The notes under the pieces are model-generated. The model ran no database searches and was not told the origin of the DNA. It was given only the letters and a program-made list of their open reading frames with translations. Shown in pieces: positions 7,918-16,341 of a DNA stretch of 35,968 nucleotides. The position numbers and the translations under genes were made by a program. The stretch's first letter is position 1. The number at the start of each line of letters is the position of its first letter. Location: positions 1-35,968 of the forward strand of contig JBKJTP010000157.1 of the NCBI GenBank assembly GCA_046590195.1. The letters are read 5' to 3'. The stretch comes from JBKJTP01 sp046590195 (lineage in GTDB: Bacteria > Bacteroidota > Ignavibacteria > Palsa-1295).

Positions 7918-10353
7918 ATGCCTAGCCACACGACCAAAGCCGTGTCATCTCCCAGCACTCTGCAAACGACCACAGAACTCGTCGGCGATCACCGCGACCC
8001 GAACTCCGATCTTCGAATGAACGAGGAGCGATTCCGTACGCTCTCCGAGAATATGTCCGTGGCGCTCGCGATGATCGATGCTGAGCAGAAGATCACATAC
8101 TGGAATAAGATGTGCGAACTCACATCTGGCGGCGTGACGGCCGAAGAAGCGTTGGGCAAAGATGCCAACGCAGTACTTCCATTCAAGGAGAGCACACTCA
8201 ATGAGCTGATCAAGTATGCGAACAATCCTGAGGGATTGAAGCGCCGCATCGATCCAGAGAAAGATGGCGTGCTCGGTACGTATGATGTCCGTGCGTTTCG
8301 CGTAGGGGATGAGGTCGCATTTTTGTTCGAAGATGTGACGCTGCAAGTTCGTCAGGCAGCGGAGCTCGATCGCTCGAACCATCATCTTCTCGATCTATAT
8401 CATAATGCGCCTTGCGGGTATCTCTCTGTACTGCAAGACGGCAAGATCGACCGCATGAATCTCCGCATGGCCGAGTGGCTCGGTTATCAAACGCAGGAAG
8501 GGCTTGTGCGCGTCAACGTGGAGCAGTTGATCACGGCGCGCGCCTTCGATCAATTCAAGCAAGCACTCAGCAAAGCTGGCCTAGAATCACCTGTTACAAA
8601 TCTTGAGATCGAATTTTTACGCCGAAACGGTGATCTCCTGATCGGCCTTGTCAATGCGCTACCGATCTTCGATCCGGTGCTGCGCTTTTGGTATTGGCGC
8701 TGGACGGTCATCGATGTCACAGAGCTTCGTGCAGCGCAAAAGCAGATCGAGGACTCCCGGTTATTCAGCCAGCTTTTTAATGAGTTGGGCGAGGCTGTGC
8801 TCATCTCTGATCGCACCGGACGGATCGTTCGTGCGAACAACGCTGCATCGCGTATCCTCGGATTCACGAACGAGGAGCTGACGAACATCTCGCACGATTC
8901 GCTCGATTGGCAGGTGATGCTCGATGACGGTACGACAGTCCCTCCACAGGAATTCCCTGCAGTTCGTGCGCTGCGCGAGCGCAGACCGGTGACGAATCTC
9001 GAGCTTGGCGTTCGACGTCCGGATGGCTCCATGGTTTGGATCCTCGAATCAGCGGCGCCACTCTTCGATCATTCGGGCGCGATCACCGGCGTCATCGTGA
9101 CATTTCCTGAAGTTACCGCGACGGTATTGCAGCGTTTGAAGCTGAAAGAGCTGAACGACACGCTTGCGGTAGAGCGCGATCGCGCTAACGAAGCGAATAG
9201 ATTGAAGTCCAGCTTCCTGGCGAATATGTCGCATGAGATCCGCACGCCGATGACCGCGATCCTCGGATTTAGCGATATTTTGTCAGCAGAGTTATCAGGC
9301 AAAGTTAGCGAGCAGCACTACACGTTCTTACGTTCGATCAACGTATCGGGTAAACGTCTGCTGAATTTGATCAACGACATTCTCGATCTTTCGAAGATCG
9401 AGGCTGGCCGACTTGAGCTACAGAACGAAGAGCTTGATGTCAGACAAGAGATCGAAGCTTCTGTCGCGCCACTCGCATTCATTGCGAAGCAGAAGGGACT
9501 TTCACTTAACATCCTGCCGACAACCGAGCGCCTCGCGATCAAGGCAGATCGTCAGCGTCTCAACCAGGTGATGACGAACATCATCAGCAACGCGATCAAG
9601 TTCACCAGACATGGTGCGATCACGTTGAAGGTGGAGTCATCGCCAAACAAGCTTGCCTCGATCGTGATCGAGGATACCGGTATCGGTATCAGCGATAAAT
9701 TCCTGCCCTTCCTATTCGAGGAGTTTAGACAAGAACATACTGGAGTTACGAAGGAATACGGTGGTACTGGACTGGGACTGACGATCAGCAAGCGTCTCGT
9801 CAATATGATGGGAGGAAAGATTGAGGTCAAGTCGAAGGTAGGGGTAGGTACGTCCTTCATTCTTCATTTTCCACTCATTACCTCTCCAACTACGGCATTC
9901 AAGCCGGCCGTATTGTCGACACCTGCATTTGCGCCACCGCCGCTTGCGATGCAACAGACATCGAAAGAGAGCTCGGACAAACTCCTGGTGCTCGTTGTGG
10001 AAGATAACGTCGAGACGCAGCGACTGCTCGACGTGTATCTGAAGCAGAACTACCGCGTCGCTGCGGCGATGAATGCGACCGAAGCGTTTGACTCAATCGA
10101 CCGTGAGCTCCCTGACGTGATCCTGATGGATGTGAATCTGCCAGGCAAAGATGGCCTGACGATCACGCAAGAGCTTCGCCATGGGCAGCAGTGCCCGAAT
10201 GTGCCGATCATTGCGCTGACAGCATTCGCCATGACAGGTGATCGCCAGCGCTGCCTCGATGCCGGCTGTAACGATTATCTCTCGAAACCCGCCACGAAGC
10301 GCGAGGTGCTCGAGGTGATCGATCGGGTCATGCGATCGTTGGCTCAAGCATAG
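7918..10353 (+). CDS. Soluble hybrid sensor histidine kinase (three PAS domains, HisKA, HATPase, receiver)
   Basis: 811 residues with no signal peptide or membrane segment, so a cytosolic sensor. Order: PAS at about 33-140 (NEERFRTLSENMSVALAMID...), PAS at about 150-280, PAS at about 285-405 (ISDRTGRIVRANNAASRILG), a short coiled coil, HisKA with the phosphorylated His439 in MSHEIRTPM, HATPase with N box NIISNAIKFT, G1 DTGIGI and G2 GTGLGL, then a C-terminal receiver with acidic pocket VVEDN, phosphoacceptor Asp738 in LMDVNLPG, and the conserved Thr and Lys in ALTAFAM and SKP. The receiver has no output domain, so phosphate is probably passed on through an Hpt protein. No response regulator is adjacent, so it is an orphan and its signal is unknown. 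A possible terminator and the riboswitch promoter follow. Confidence 0.93.
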   Translation: MPSHTTKAVSSPSTLQTTTELVGDHRDPNSDLRMNEERFRTLSENMSVALAMIDAEQKITYWNKMCELTSGGVTAEEALGKDANAVLPFKESTLNELIKYANNPEGLKRRIDPEKDGVLGTYDVRAFRVGDEVAFLFEDVTLQVRQAAELDRSNHHLLDLYHNAPCGYLSVLQDGKIDRMNLRMAEWLGYQTQEGLVRVNVEQLITARAFDQFKQALSKAGLESPVTNLEIEFLRRNGDLLIGLVNALPIFDPVLRFWYWRWTVIDVTELRAAQKQIEDSRLFSQLFNELGEAVLISDRTGRIVRANNAASRILGFTNEELTNISHDSLDWQVMLDDGTTVPPQEFPAVRALRERRPVTNLELGVRRPDGSMVWILESAAPLFDHSGAITGVIVTFPEVTATVLQRLKLKELNDTLAVERDRANEANRLKSSFLANMSHEIRTPMTAILGFSDILSAELSGKVSEQHYTFLRSINVSGKRLLNLINDILDLSKIEAGRLELQNEELDVRQEIEASVAPLAFIAKQKGLSLNILPTTERLAIKADRQRLNQVMTNIISNAIKFTRHGAITLKVESSPNKLASIVIEDTGIGISDKFLPFLFEEFRQEHTGVTKEYGGTGLGLTISKRLVNMMGGKIEVKSKVGVGTSFILHFPLITSPTTAFKPAVLSTPAFAPPPLAMQQTSKESSDKLLVLVVEDNVETQRLLDVYLKQNYRVAAAMNATEAFDSIDRELPDVILMDVNLPGKDGLTITQELRHGQQCPNVPIIALTAFAMTGDRQRCLDAGCNDYLSKPATKREVLEVIDRVMRSLAQA

Positions 10354-10356
10354 CGC

Positions 10357-10381
10357 ATGGCCGTTCAAACGCGTCGGCCAT
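10357..10381 (+). terminator. Possible weak terminator after the hybrid kinase gene
   Basis: ATGGCCG (10357-10363) pairs perfectly with CGGCCAT (10375-10381) across an 11-base loop just after the kinase stop. The following sequence has only a delayed T-rich stretch that also forms the next promoter box, so termination here is tentative. Confidence 0.35.
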
Positions 10382-10389
10382 TCATGTAG

Positions 10390-10397
10390 TATTTTTG
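10390..10397 (+). promoter_or_regulatory. Bacteroidetes-type -7 promoter box (TAnnTTTG) for the riboswitch operon
   Basis: TATTTTTG matches the TAnnTTTG -7 consensus of Bacteroidetes sigma factors. It ends seven bases before the 5' strand of the riboswitch P1 helix, so the expected start of transcription falls at the 5' end of the aptamer. No good TTTG -33 element is seen upstream. Confidence 0.55.
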
Positions 10398-10404
10398 TAT
10401 CGAA

Positions 10405-10516
10405 TCGTTAGGGGTGTCCGCGAGAAGGCCTCGCACGCGACTGCTTTTGTGCAATTGCAAGGACTGAGATCATACCCTTTGAACCTGATCTGGCTCACAC
10501 CAGCGAAGGGAAACGA
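10405..10516 (+). promoter_or_regulatory. TPP riboswitch (THI box)
   Basis: The sequence contains the diagnostic thi-box core: GGACTGAGATCATACCCTTT at 10461-10480, then GAACCTGATCTGGCT and CACCAGCGAAGGGAAACG. P1 can form between TCGTT (10405-10409) and AACGA (10512-10516), and the GGGGTGTC segment forms the 5' side of P2. The optional P3a arm appears as GCGAGAAGGCCTCGC. TPP riboswitches bind thiamine pyrophosphate and repress thiamine biosynthesis or transport genes. Here it heads an operon starting with a TonB-dependent receptor and containing thiamine pyrophosphokinase, which fits thiamine uptake control. Confidence 0.95.
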
Positions 10517-10600
10517 ACCGCACCTGGCTCGTCCCGAGCGTTAGCTCCGAGCATTAGCTGCTGCCGTTTCCTCTCCTCGTGTGTTCCGGTTAGGGAAACG
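10507..10600 (+). promoter_or_regulatory. Putative riboswitch expression platform with competing helices
   Basis: The 3' end of the aptamer contains AGGGAAACG (10507-10515), and an identical AGGGAAACG recurs at 10592-10600, 19 bases before the start codon. Between them CGTTTCCT (10565-10572) is complementary to both copies. Pairing with the first would disrupt P1; pairing with the second would free the aptamer and sequester the region before the start codon. The mechanism is inferred from complementarity only. Confidence 0.5.
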
Positions 10601-10618
10601 TTGTAATCACGCAGCATC

Positions 10619-12919
10619 ATGTTCCGCATTCTCTCCGCGTTTTTTTTCCTTACCATTCTACTCGTTGGTCAGCTTTCTGCGCAGACCGATTCCATTCGCC
10701 GCACCGAAGGCACTGAGGTGATCGTCACAGGCTTCCCCGCAGAAGAGGGCGTGACGCCTGTGCCCATGGAAGAGATCAAGCAACACAAGATCGAAGAACA
10801 CATCTCGATCACGCAACCCGCGAAAGTAGCTTCGTTCACACCATCTGCAAGCTTCTACTCGCAGAGCGGCACCGATATCGGCTATACCTATCTTACGATC
10901 CGAGGATTCGAGCAACGAAGACTCTCGATCCTCGTCAATGGTGTGCCGCAGAATGATCCCGAGGATCACAACGTGTACTGGATCGACATGCCCGATCTTC
11001 TCGGCAGCACAGGCCGCATACAGATACAGCGCGGTGCCGGCTCAGCGTTCTATGGTCCGCCAGCGATCGGCGGTTCGATCAATGTTGAGACAGAATTCCC
11101 GTCAACGCAAGCGCTGACGCTCTCCGCTGGATTCGGTTCGTACAACACGCAGAAGTTCGCGATCGAAGGATCGAGTGGTGTTTTCGCTGAGAATTTGCTC
11201 GCACATGCAAGACTCAGCACCACAAAGACCGATGGCTACCGAAATCATTCATTCATCGAGCTCTATAGCTATTACCTCTCACTAAAGCGCGTAAGCGAGA
11301 AGCACATCCTGCAGTTCAACGCGTTCGGCGGACCCATCAAGGATGGGCTCGATTACTACGGCGTCTTTGACGCGATGCGAAAGGATCCCGTCAATCCGAT
11401 CGACCTCAACGACCCAAAGGAGCGAAGGTATAACCTATCAGATAATTTCTATAGCGAGCGCCGACCGGGTGAGCAAGAGACGTTCTTTCAGCCGCATTAC
11501 GAGATCATGTCGTCCTACTTCATCAACGATATCCTCACGATGAAGAATACTCTGTTCTACGTACAGGGTGATGGTGAGTTCGACTTCGATGGCACATGGG
11601 CACCCTATACTGGCGCAGGAACAGCCGCGCGGTTCTTTCGGCTGACCAAACCATACGCCGATCTCTATGGCTTTCGACCGGTCGACGACACCGTCTTCGG
11701 ACTCGGCAACGAGATGATCCGCGCATACGTCGGCAACAAGCAATTCGGATGGCTCCCACGCTTTGAGTGGAAGCTCGCGGATCTCGATCTCTATCTCGGA
11801 GCGGAGCTTCGTACGCATAGCTCGCTGCACTGGGGAAGCATCCTCCAGGCTGATAGTGTACTCGATCGCTTGCCTGAGGACTACCACTACTATGAGTATA
11901 ATGGTGGCAAGAATATCTTCAGTCCCTTCGGTGCGCTGACGTATCGCTTCGTTGATGGGCTGACGCTCTTCGGCAGTTTACAGATGGTGGCGCAGCAGTA
12001 CAGCTTTGACAATGAGAAGCCTTACTTCGTCGACACGGTGATGGCGCAGGCGCTCGGACTTACGCCAGGCTGGCGCAGCCATCAGTTCGAGGTCGCATAT
12101 CTCTTTCTCAATCCCCGCGCAGGCATCGGTGTCGAGTTAAGCAAAGACCTGAATGCGTTCGCGTCGTTCGGTATCACCTCACGCGAACCACGGCTTGGAG
12201 AATACTACAAAGCCGAGTTGTTCTCTGAGGCGAACTTCACGCGCCTGCCAAGCGGCAATTACGATTTCAATTCACCGAACGTCGTACCCGAGCGATTGCT
12301 CGATCTTGAGTTAGGATTCAGCACAAAGCCCATCGCGCTCTCCGAGCATGTATCGATCCGCAGTAGTGTGAATGCATACGTCATGAAGTTCGACAATGAA
12401 CTCGTCAAGACAGGGCAGACCGATCTCTTCGGGTCCTCGGTCGTAAGCAATGCCAGCGAGACCGAGCATCTCGGTGTCGAAGCAAGTATTGATCTATCCG
12501 TCGGTAACACGTTCACACTTGAACTCAACGCAGGACTCAGCAAGCATCGCTTCGTCGAGTTCATGCATGACACGATCGATTACAGCAGCAAGCAGCCGAT
12601 AGGATTTCCGGAGATGGTGCTCAGCGGCATCCTGAGCGTGATGCCGATCGATCAATTGCGGCTCTCGGTGCTCGGGCGATATGTCGGCGATACCTATGGC
12701 GATCTCCTGAACACGGAGACCTATCGCAACCCAGATTACTTCGTCATGGACATGGTCCTGACCATGCGCTTCCCGCTTGAACCGATCAAGCATTTCGAGA
12801 TCAAGATCCAAGCGAACAACATTCTTGACAGACTCTACACGAGCTACGCAGATGCTGGATCTGGCTTCTTCGTAGCGGCGCCGCGACACTTCTTCGGCAC
12901 TATATCGATAGGGATCTGA
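10619..12919 (+). CDS. TonB-dependent outer membrane receptor, predicted thiamine transporter
   Basis: 766 residues with a signal peptide ending LLVGQLSAQ (cleavage near residue 21). A TonB-box-like EVIVTG follows near residue 33. The plug domain is evident from LTIRGFEQRRLSILVNGVP, RIQIQRGAGSAFYGPPAIGGSINV, and the C-terminal beta barrel from repeated aromatic strands and NILDRLYTSYADAGSGFFVAAPRH. Such receptors bring scarce ligands through the outer membrane using energy from TonB-ExbBD. The substrate is inferred to be thiamine or a phosphorylated form, because the gene lies directly behind a TPP riboswitch and its stop (TGA, 12917-12919) overlaps the ATG of thiamine pyrophosphokinase. A similar arrangement of receptor and kinase genes is known in Bacteroidetes thiamine salvage operons. 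The terminal residue is Ile rather than the usual Phe or Trp. Confidence 0.92.
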   Translation: MFRILSAFFFLTILLVGQLSAQTDSIRRTEGTEVIVTGFPAEEGVTPVPMEEIKQHKIEEHISITQPAKVASFTPSASFYSQSGTDIGYTYLTIRGFEQRRLSILVNGVPQNDPEDHNVYWIDMPDLLGSTGRIQIQRGAGSAFYGPPAIGGSINVETEFPSTQALTLSAGFGSYNTQKFAIEGSSGVFAENLLAHARLSTTKTDGYRNHSFIELYSYYLSLKRVSEKHILQFNAFGGPIKDGLDYYGVFDAMRKDPVNPIDLNDPKERRYNLSDNFYSERRPGEQETFFQPHYEIMSSYFINDILTMKNTLFYVQGDGEFDFDGTWAPYTGAGTAARFFRLTKPYADLYGFRPVDDTVFGLGNEMIRAYVGNKQFGWLPRFEWKLADLDLYLGAELRTHSSLHWGSILQADSVLDRLPEDYHYYEYNGGKNIFSPFGALTYRFVDGLTLFGSLQMVAQQYSFDNEKPYFVDTVMAQALGLTPGWRSHQFEVAYLFLNPRAGIGVELSKDLNAFASFGITSREPRLGEYYKAELFSEANFTRLPSGNYDFNSPNVVPERLLDLELGFSTKPIALSEHVSIRSSVNAYVMKFDNELVKTGQTDLFGSSVVSNASETEHLGVEASIDLSVGNTFTLELNAGLSKHRFVEFMHDTIDYSSKQPIGFPEMVLSGILSVMPIDQLRLSVLGRYVGDTYGDLLNTETYRNPDYFVMDMVLTMRFPLEPIKHFEIKIQANNILDRLYTSYADAGSGFFVAAPRHFFGTISIGI

Positions 12920-13572
12920 TGGCTGCAGACCGCTACACTCTACTCGTGCTCGATGGTGAGCTTCCGCCGCTTGGGATGATCCTGGAGATGGCCAAGAACG
13001 CCGAGCGCGTTGTCTGCACAGATGGTGTTGCACGACATCTGGAGTTTCTCGATCCGCCGATCAATGCGATCATCGGCGATATGGATTCTCTCGCTGATGA
13101 CATCGCGCACTTTGCAGCGCTTGGTATTGAGATCGTGCACGATCCAAGTCAATACTCAAATGACTTCGAGAAGGCGCTCGATCACTTGATCCAACGCGAG
13201 TCCGAGCACGTGTTGATCTTAGGCTTGTCCGGCAAACGCATTGATCACACGCTGACGAATATCAGTGTGATGAAGCGATTTGTTATCCGGTTCAAGTCGC
13301 TAGTCATGATCGACCAATACGGATTGTCGTACTTCGTCTTTGGACCGATCGAACGTCACAAGATCGAAGCGAAAGAGAATACGATCGTCTCGCTCACGCC
13401 GATCTATGAGGCCATTGGCGTCACGACAGAGAACCTCTACTATCCGATCAACGGCACCGACATGCATTTCGGTGAAGAAGAGGGGATGAGCAATATCGTC
13501 ACTTCATCTGATGGCGCGTTCATCTCAATGAAGTCGGGTGCGCTCATGGTCACGATCGTGACCAATCCCTAA
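12919..13572 (+). CDS. thiN: Thiamine pyrophosphokinase
   Basis: 217 residues, typical for the bacterial enzyme that transfers pyrophosphate from ATP to thiamine to make TPP. The catalytic signatures are complete: DGVARHL near 35-41, IGDMDS at 52-57 with metal-binding Asp54 and Asp56, SNDFEKAL at 80-87, and GLSGKRIDHTLTN at 102-114. The C-terminal thiamine-binding beta domain is present (ISMKSG at the end). The ATG overlaps the receptor stop by one base, which implies translational coupling, and the symporter gene begins three bases after its stop. It completes the salvage route: imported thiamine is converted directly to the cofactor that shuts off the upstream riboswitch. Confidence 0.95.
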   Translation: MAADRYTLLVLDGELPPLGMILEMAKNAERVVCTDGVARHLEFLDPPINAIIGDMDSLADDIAHFAALGIEIVHDPSQYSNDFEKALDHLIQRESEHVLILGLSGKRIDHTLTNISVMKRFVIRFKSLVMIDQYGLSYFVFGPIERHKIEAKENTIVSLTPIYEAIGVTTENLYYPINGTDMHFGEEEGMSNIVTSSDGAFISMKSGALMVTIVTNP

Positions 13573-13575
13573 GCG

Positions 13576-15003
13576 ATGCAATTCCCCGAATTGCATCCTG
13601 TCGATCTTGCGATCCTGCTGCTCTATCTTGTCGCGAATGCCGCGCTTGGGCTCATCAGCATACGAAAGCATCGCGGCAAGTCGTCTGAAGTCGAAGAGTA
13701 TCTCCTCGCTGGGAGGACGCTGACGTTGCCTGCCTTCGTCGCTACACTCGTCTCAACATGGTACGGCGGCATCATCGCCATCGGCGAGTACTCGTTCGAC
13801 AATGGCATCGTCACGTGGATCGTCTTCGGCGTGCCGTACTATGTTGCTGCGCTCGTCTTCGCGCTGCTGCTTGCGAAGCGAGTCAATGCAGATAGAACCG
13901 ATGCATCGATCGCGGACCGATTGCGATCTAGCTACGGCCCAACCGCGGGCTATCTCGGCGCCATTGCATCGTTCTTCCTGACGAGCCCTGCAAGCTATAT
14001 TATCATGCTTGCAACGCTTTATGAGTGGTACTTCGGCATGTCGTTCGGCTGGGGAGTTGCGGTCGCGATCGCGAGTTCGATCATCTATCTCTTCTACGGC
14101 GGCTTTCGCGCGTCCATCCGCGCCGATATGCTGCAGTTCGTGATGATGTTCCTGGGCTTTGCGATCATCCTGCCCTTTGCGTATTCCGAATTTGGCGGCA
14201 TCACAGATGTTGTGAATGCCGTGCCCGCATCGCACACGAAGCCGTTCGGTGACTACGGGCTCGGCTATATCATGATCTGGTATGTTGCGGCGCTCACAAC
14301 GCTTGTCGATCCGAACTTCCACGCCCGCGTATTTGCAGCACGAACGCCCAAGGTAGCACGCAACGGCATTCTCGTCTCGATCGGTTTCTGGATCCTGTTC
14401 GACTTCATGACGAACCTCGCTGGACTCTACGCGAAGATGGCAACGCCCGCGCTCATGGATTCTCGTTTCGCCTACACAACGCTCGCCGAAGCCGTACTTC
14501 CCATCGGTGCGAAAGGGTTGTTCTACGTTGGTATGCTCTCGACAGTGCTAAGCACGGTCGATTCGTACTTCTTCACGAGCGCCTCGATCTTCGGCCGTGA
14601 CATTCTCTGGCGTCTCTCAGGGAAAGGGGAGGAGCACGTGAAGAAGTACATTCGCATCGGGCTGCTCATCACAGCGCTCGCCGCGCTTCCGATCGTGCTC
14701 TATACAACGCACATCTACAACGTCTGGTACAGCATGGGCTCGGTGCTTGTGCCCGTGCTGCTGCTGCCGCTCACGATCAGCTATCTCAGGCGCGATCTGG
14801 TTACGAGCAAGGCAATCGTTGTCTCGATGGTCGCAAGCGGCGCCATATCACTCGCTCAATACGTCTACGGACAATATCATATAGCGGGCAAAGATCCGCA
14901 GTATCTTTTTGGGATTGAGCCGATGTATTCTGGGTTATTAGTCTCAGTGTGCATCCTTGCGCTTTCATTGGCCTTTCCAAAACACCCACGTTCTCATGCT
15001 TAG
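13576..15003 (+). CDS. Sodium:solute symporter (SSS family), predicted inner-membrane thiamine transporter
   Basis: 475 residues with about 13 hydrophobic segments. It begins with the family-typical LHPVDLAILLLYLVANAALG and EEYLLAGRTLTLPAFVATL, and has TWYGGIIAIGEYSFDNG in the region of the first core helices. SSS proteins use the sodium gradient to import vitamins, sugars, amino acids and other solutes. The gene lies three bases after thiamine pyrophosphokinase, under the TPP riboswitch, so thiamine or a precursor is the likely substrate. SSS-type thiamine permeases have been proposed from THI-box regulons before; Bacteroidetes operons more often carry PnuT at this point. Substrate assignment rests on context only. 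The stop overlaps the next start by three bases. Confidence 0.88.
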   Translation: MQFPELHPVDLAILLLYLVANAALGLISIRKHRGKSSEVEEYLLAGRTLTLPAFVATLVSTWYGGIIAIGEYSFDNGIVTWIVFGVPYYVAALVFALLLAKRVNADRTDASIADRLRSSYGPTAGYLGAIASFFLTSPASYIIMLATLYEWYFGMSFGWGVAVAIASSIIYLFYGGFRASIRADMLQFVMMFLGFAIILPFAYSEFGGITDVVNAVPASHTKPFGDYGLGYIMIWYVAALTTLVDPNFHARVFAARTPKVARNGILVSIGFWILFDFMTNLAGLYAKMATPALMDSRFAYTTLAEAVLPIGAKGLFYVGMLSTVLSTVDSYFFTSASIFGRDILWRLSGKGEEHVKKYIRIGLLITALAALPIVLYTTHIYNVWYSMGSVLVPVLLLPLTISYLRRDLVTSKAIVVSMVASGAISLAQYVYGQYHIAGKDPQYLFGIEPMYSGLLVSVCILALSLAFPKHPRSHA

Positions 15004-15925
15004 AAGTATCCTGTCGCTCACGTTCATCTGTCTTGTCATAGGCTGCGGCGATCCCAAGCCCGACGCAGGATCAACGACCGATACAACTGCTACACCAGCA
15101 TCACATAAGCTTGATAGCTTGCGTCAGCGCATCGCTGCTTATCTCAGCACACAGCCGGCGGATGTGGGCTTCGCGGTTTATGCGATCGAAGATAATGACA
15201 CCATGTCGGTCAATGGCGACAAGATGTATTCGCTCATGAGCGTGACGAAGTTTCCGCAGGCGCTTGCGCTGCTGAAGCTTGTCGATGAAGGGAAGGTCTC
15301 TGCAGCAAGGCCGCTCAAGGTCACTCCTGAGCATCTTACTCAGCGAACAGCAAGCACGCTGAAGAAGGATCATCCGTATAGCGCGTTCGAGCTATCCATC
15401 CCAGAGGTGCTCCGTTATGCTGTCGGACAGAGCGACAACATCTCGAGCAATGTGATGTTCGATGCTGAAGGCGGGCCGGAAGGCGTGACAAAGTATCTGC
15501 GTGGCGTTGGGGTCGAAGGCATTACCATCGGATCCGATTACCGCAATGGCATGGCGCTCGTCGAGAAGAATGTGGGCACGCCAAAGGCTGTTGCGTTGCT
15601 GCTCAAGAAATTCCTGGCTGATAAGCTGCTTTCCGATTCATCCTCCCAGTTGCTGTGGATGACGATGGAGCAAAGCCTTCCCGGCGCTGATCGCATCAAA
15701 GGGCTGCTGCCACCAGGCACTACCGTAGCACACAAGACCGGTACATCTGGCACCGATTCCACCGGCGCGATCATCGCGCTCAATGATGTCGGCATCATCA
15801 GGCTGCCAAACGGCAAGCACGTCGCTGTCGCCGCATTCGTCGCAAACTCCAAAGCCACTGCCGAAGAATCAGCGAAGATCATCGCTACGGCGAGCAAGAT
15901 GGTTTGGGATGAGTATTTGAAGTAA
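14996..15925 (+). CDS. Class A beta-lactamase-like serine hydrolase lipoprotein
   Basis: 309 residues from the ATG at 14996; a TTG at 14957 is in frame but would spoil the lipoprotein signal. The lipobox LVIGC is near residue 18. The penicillin-recognition motifs are S82-V-T-K85 (SxxK), S146-D-N148 (SDN) and K247-T-G249 in AHKTGTSG, in the correct order and spacing for class A beta-lactamases, with TPKAVALLLKKF similar to the Bacteroidetes subclass (CfxA/PER-like). The omega loop is not canonical: where ExxxN is expected the sequence reads GSDYRNG (about 179-185), so the deacylating Glu166 seems replaced, perhaps by Asp181. The protein could be a weak beta-lactamase, a penicillin-binding-like protein or another esterase. 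It sits inside the thiamine operon. Confidence 0.85.
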   Translation: MLRSILSLTFICLVIGCGDPKPDAGSTTDTTATPASHKLDSLRQRIAAYLSTQPADVGFAVYAIEDNDTMSVNGDKMYSLMSVTKFPQALALLKLVDEGKVSAARPLKVTPEHLTQRTASTLKKDHPYSAFELSIPEVLRYAVGQSDNISSNVMFDAEGGPEGVTKYLRGVGVEGITIGSDYRNGMALVEKNVGTPKAVALLLKKFLADKLLSDSSSQLLWMTMEQSLPGADRIKGLLPPGTTVAHKTGTSGTDSTGAIIALNDVGIIRLPNGKHVAVAAFVANSKATAEESAKIIATASKMVWDEYLK

Positions 15926-15928
15926 GTG

Positions 15929-16303
15929 ATGTGGCAGGATACCATTGATTGGATCGTTCGAAATCGGATCTCCATAGGGTTTGTCTTGATCGTGCTGTTC
16001 ATCGGCGCCTTTAATCGATTCTCTTCATATGAACCACTTGATTGGGTGCCTGAGAATTCGAAAGGGAAGGTCACGGGCTATCGGCATGAGGTAAAGTCAA
16101 GCACCAGACGTAGGAGCTACGGTCGAAAGTACATCGTGGCGGAGTTCCAGATCAACGATGATACCGTTCTTTACGAGGTTCGGCCCAAGGACTCAACAGG
16201 CTTCGGCATGGGTGACTCGATCTATCGCATTGGTGACACGCTATTCTATGTTGACAGCGCCGACTGGTTTCGAGAGAGAAAAGTGCTCAGGTTGTATCGG
16301 TGA
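15929..16303 (+). CDS. Small single-span membrane protein of unknown function
   Basis: 124 residues from the ATG at 15929 (a GTG directly before it is the alternative). One transmembrane helix at about residues 17-34 (ISIGFVLIVLFIGAF) is followed by a beta-rich soluble domain of about 85 residues with many Arg, Lys and Asp. The layout resembles DUF3592-like membrane proteins but similarity is not strong enough to name the family. It starts three bases after the beta-lactamase-like gene and is the last gene of the thiamine operon; no terminator is visible after it. Confidence 0.6.
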   Translation: MWQDTIDWIVRNRISIGFVLIVLFIGAFNRFSSYEPLDWVPENSKGKVTGYRHEVKSSTRRRSYGRKYIVAEFQINDDTVLYEVRPKDSTGFGMGDSIYRIGDTLFYVDSADWFRERKVLRLYR

Positions 16304-16341
16304 TTCGATTGTGGAAAACTTATGTCTGAAAAGTATTGCTT

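Noticed and set aside
12494..13033. 179-codon minus-strand ORF
   Set aside because: It is antisense to the receptor and kinase genes, both of which have clear family motifs.
13753..14322. 189-codon minus-strand ORF
   Set aside because: It lies wholly antisense to the SSS symporter gene; its Arg/Asp-rich product is a frame shadow.
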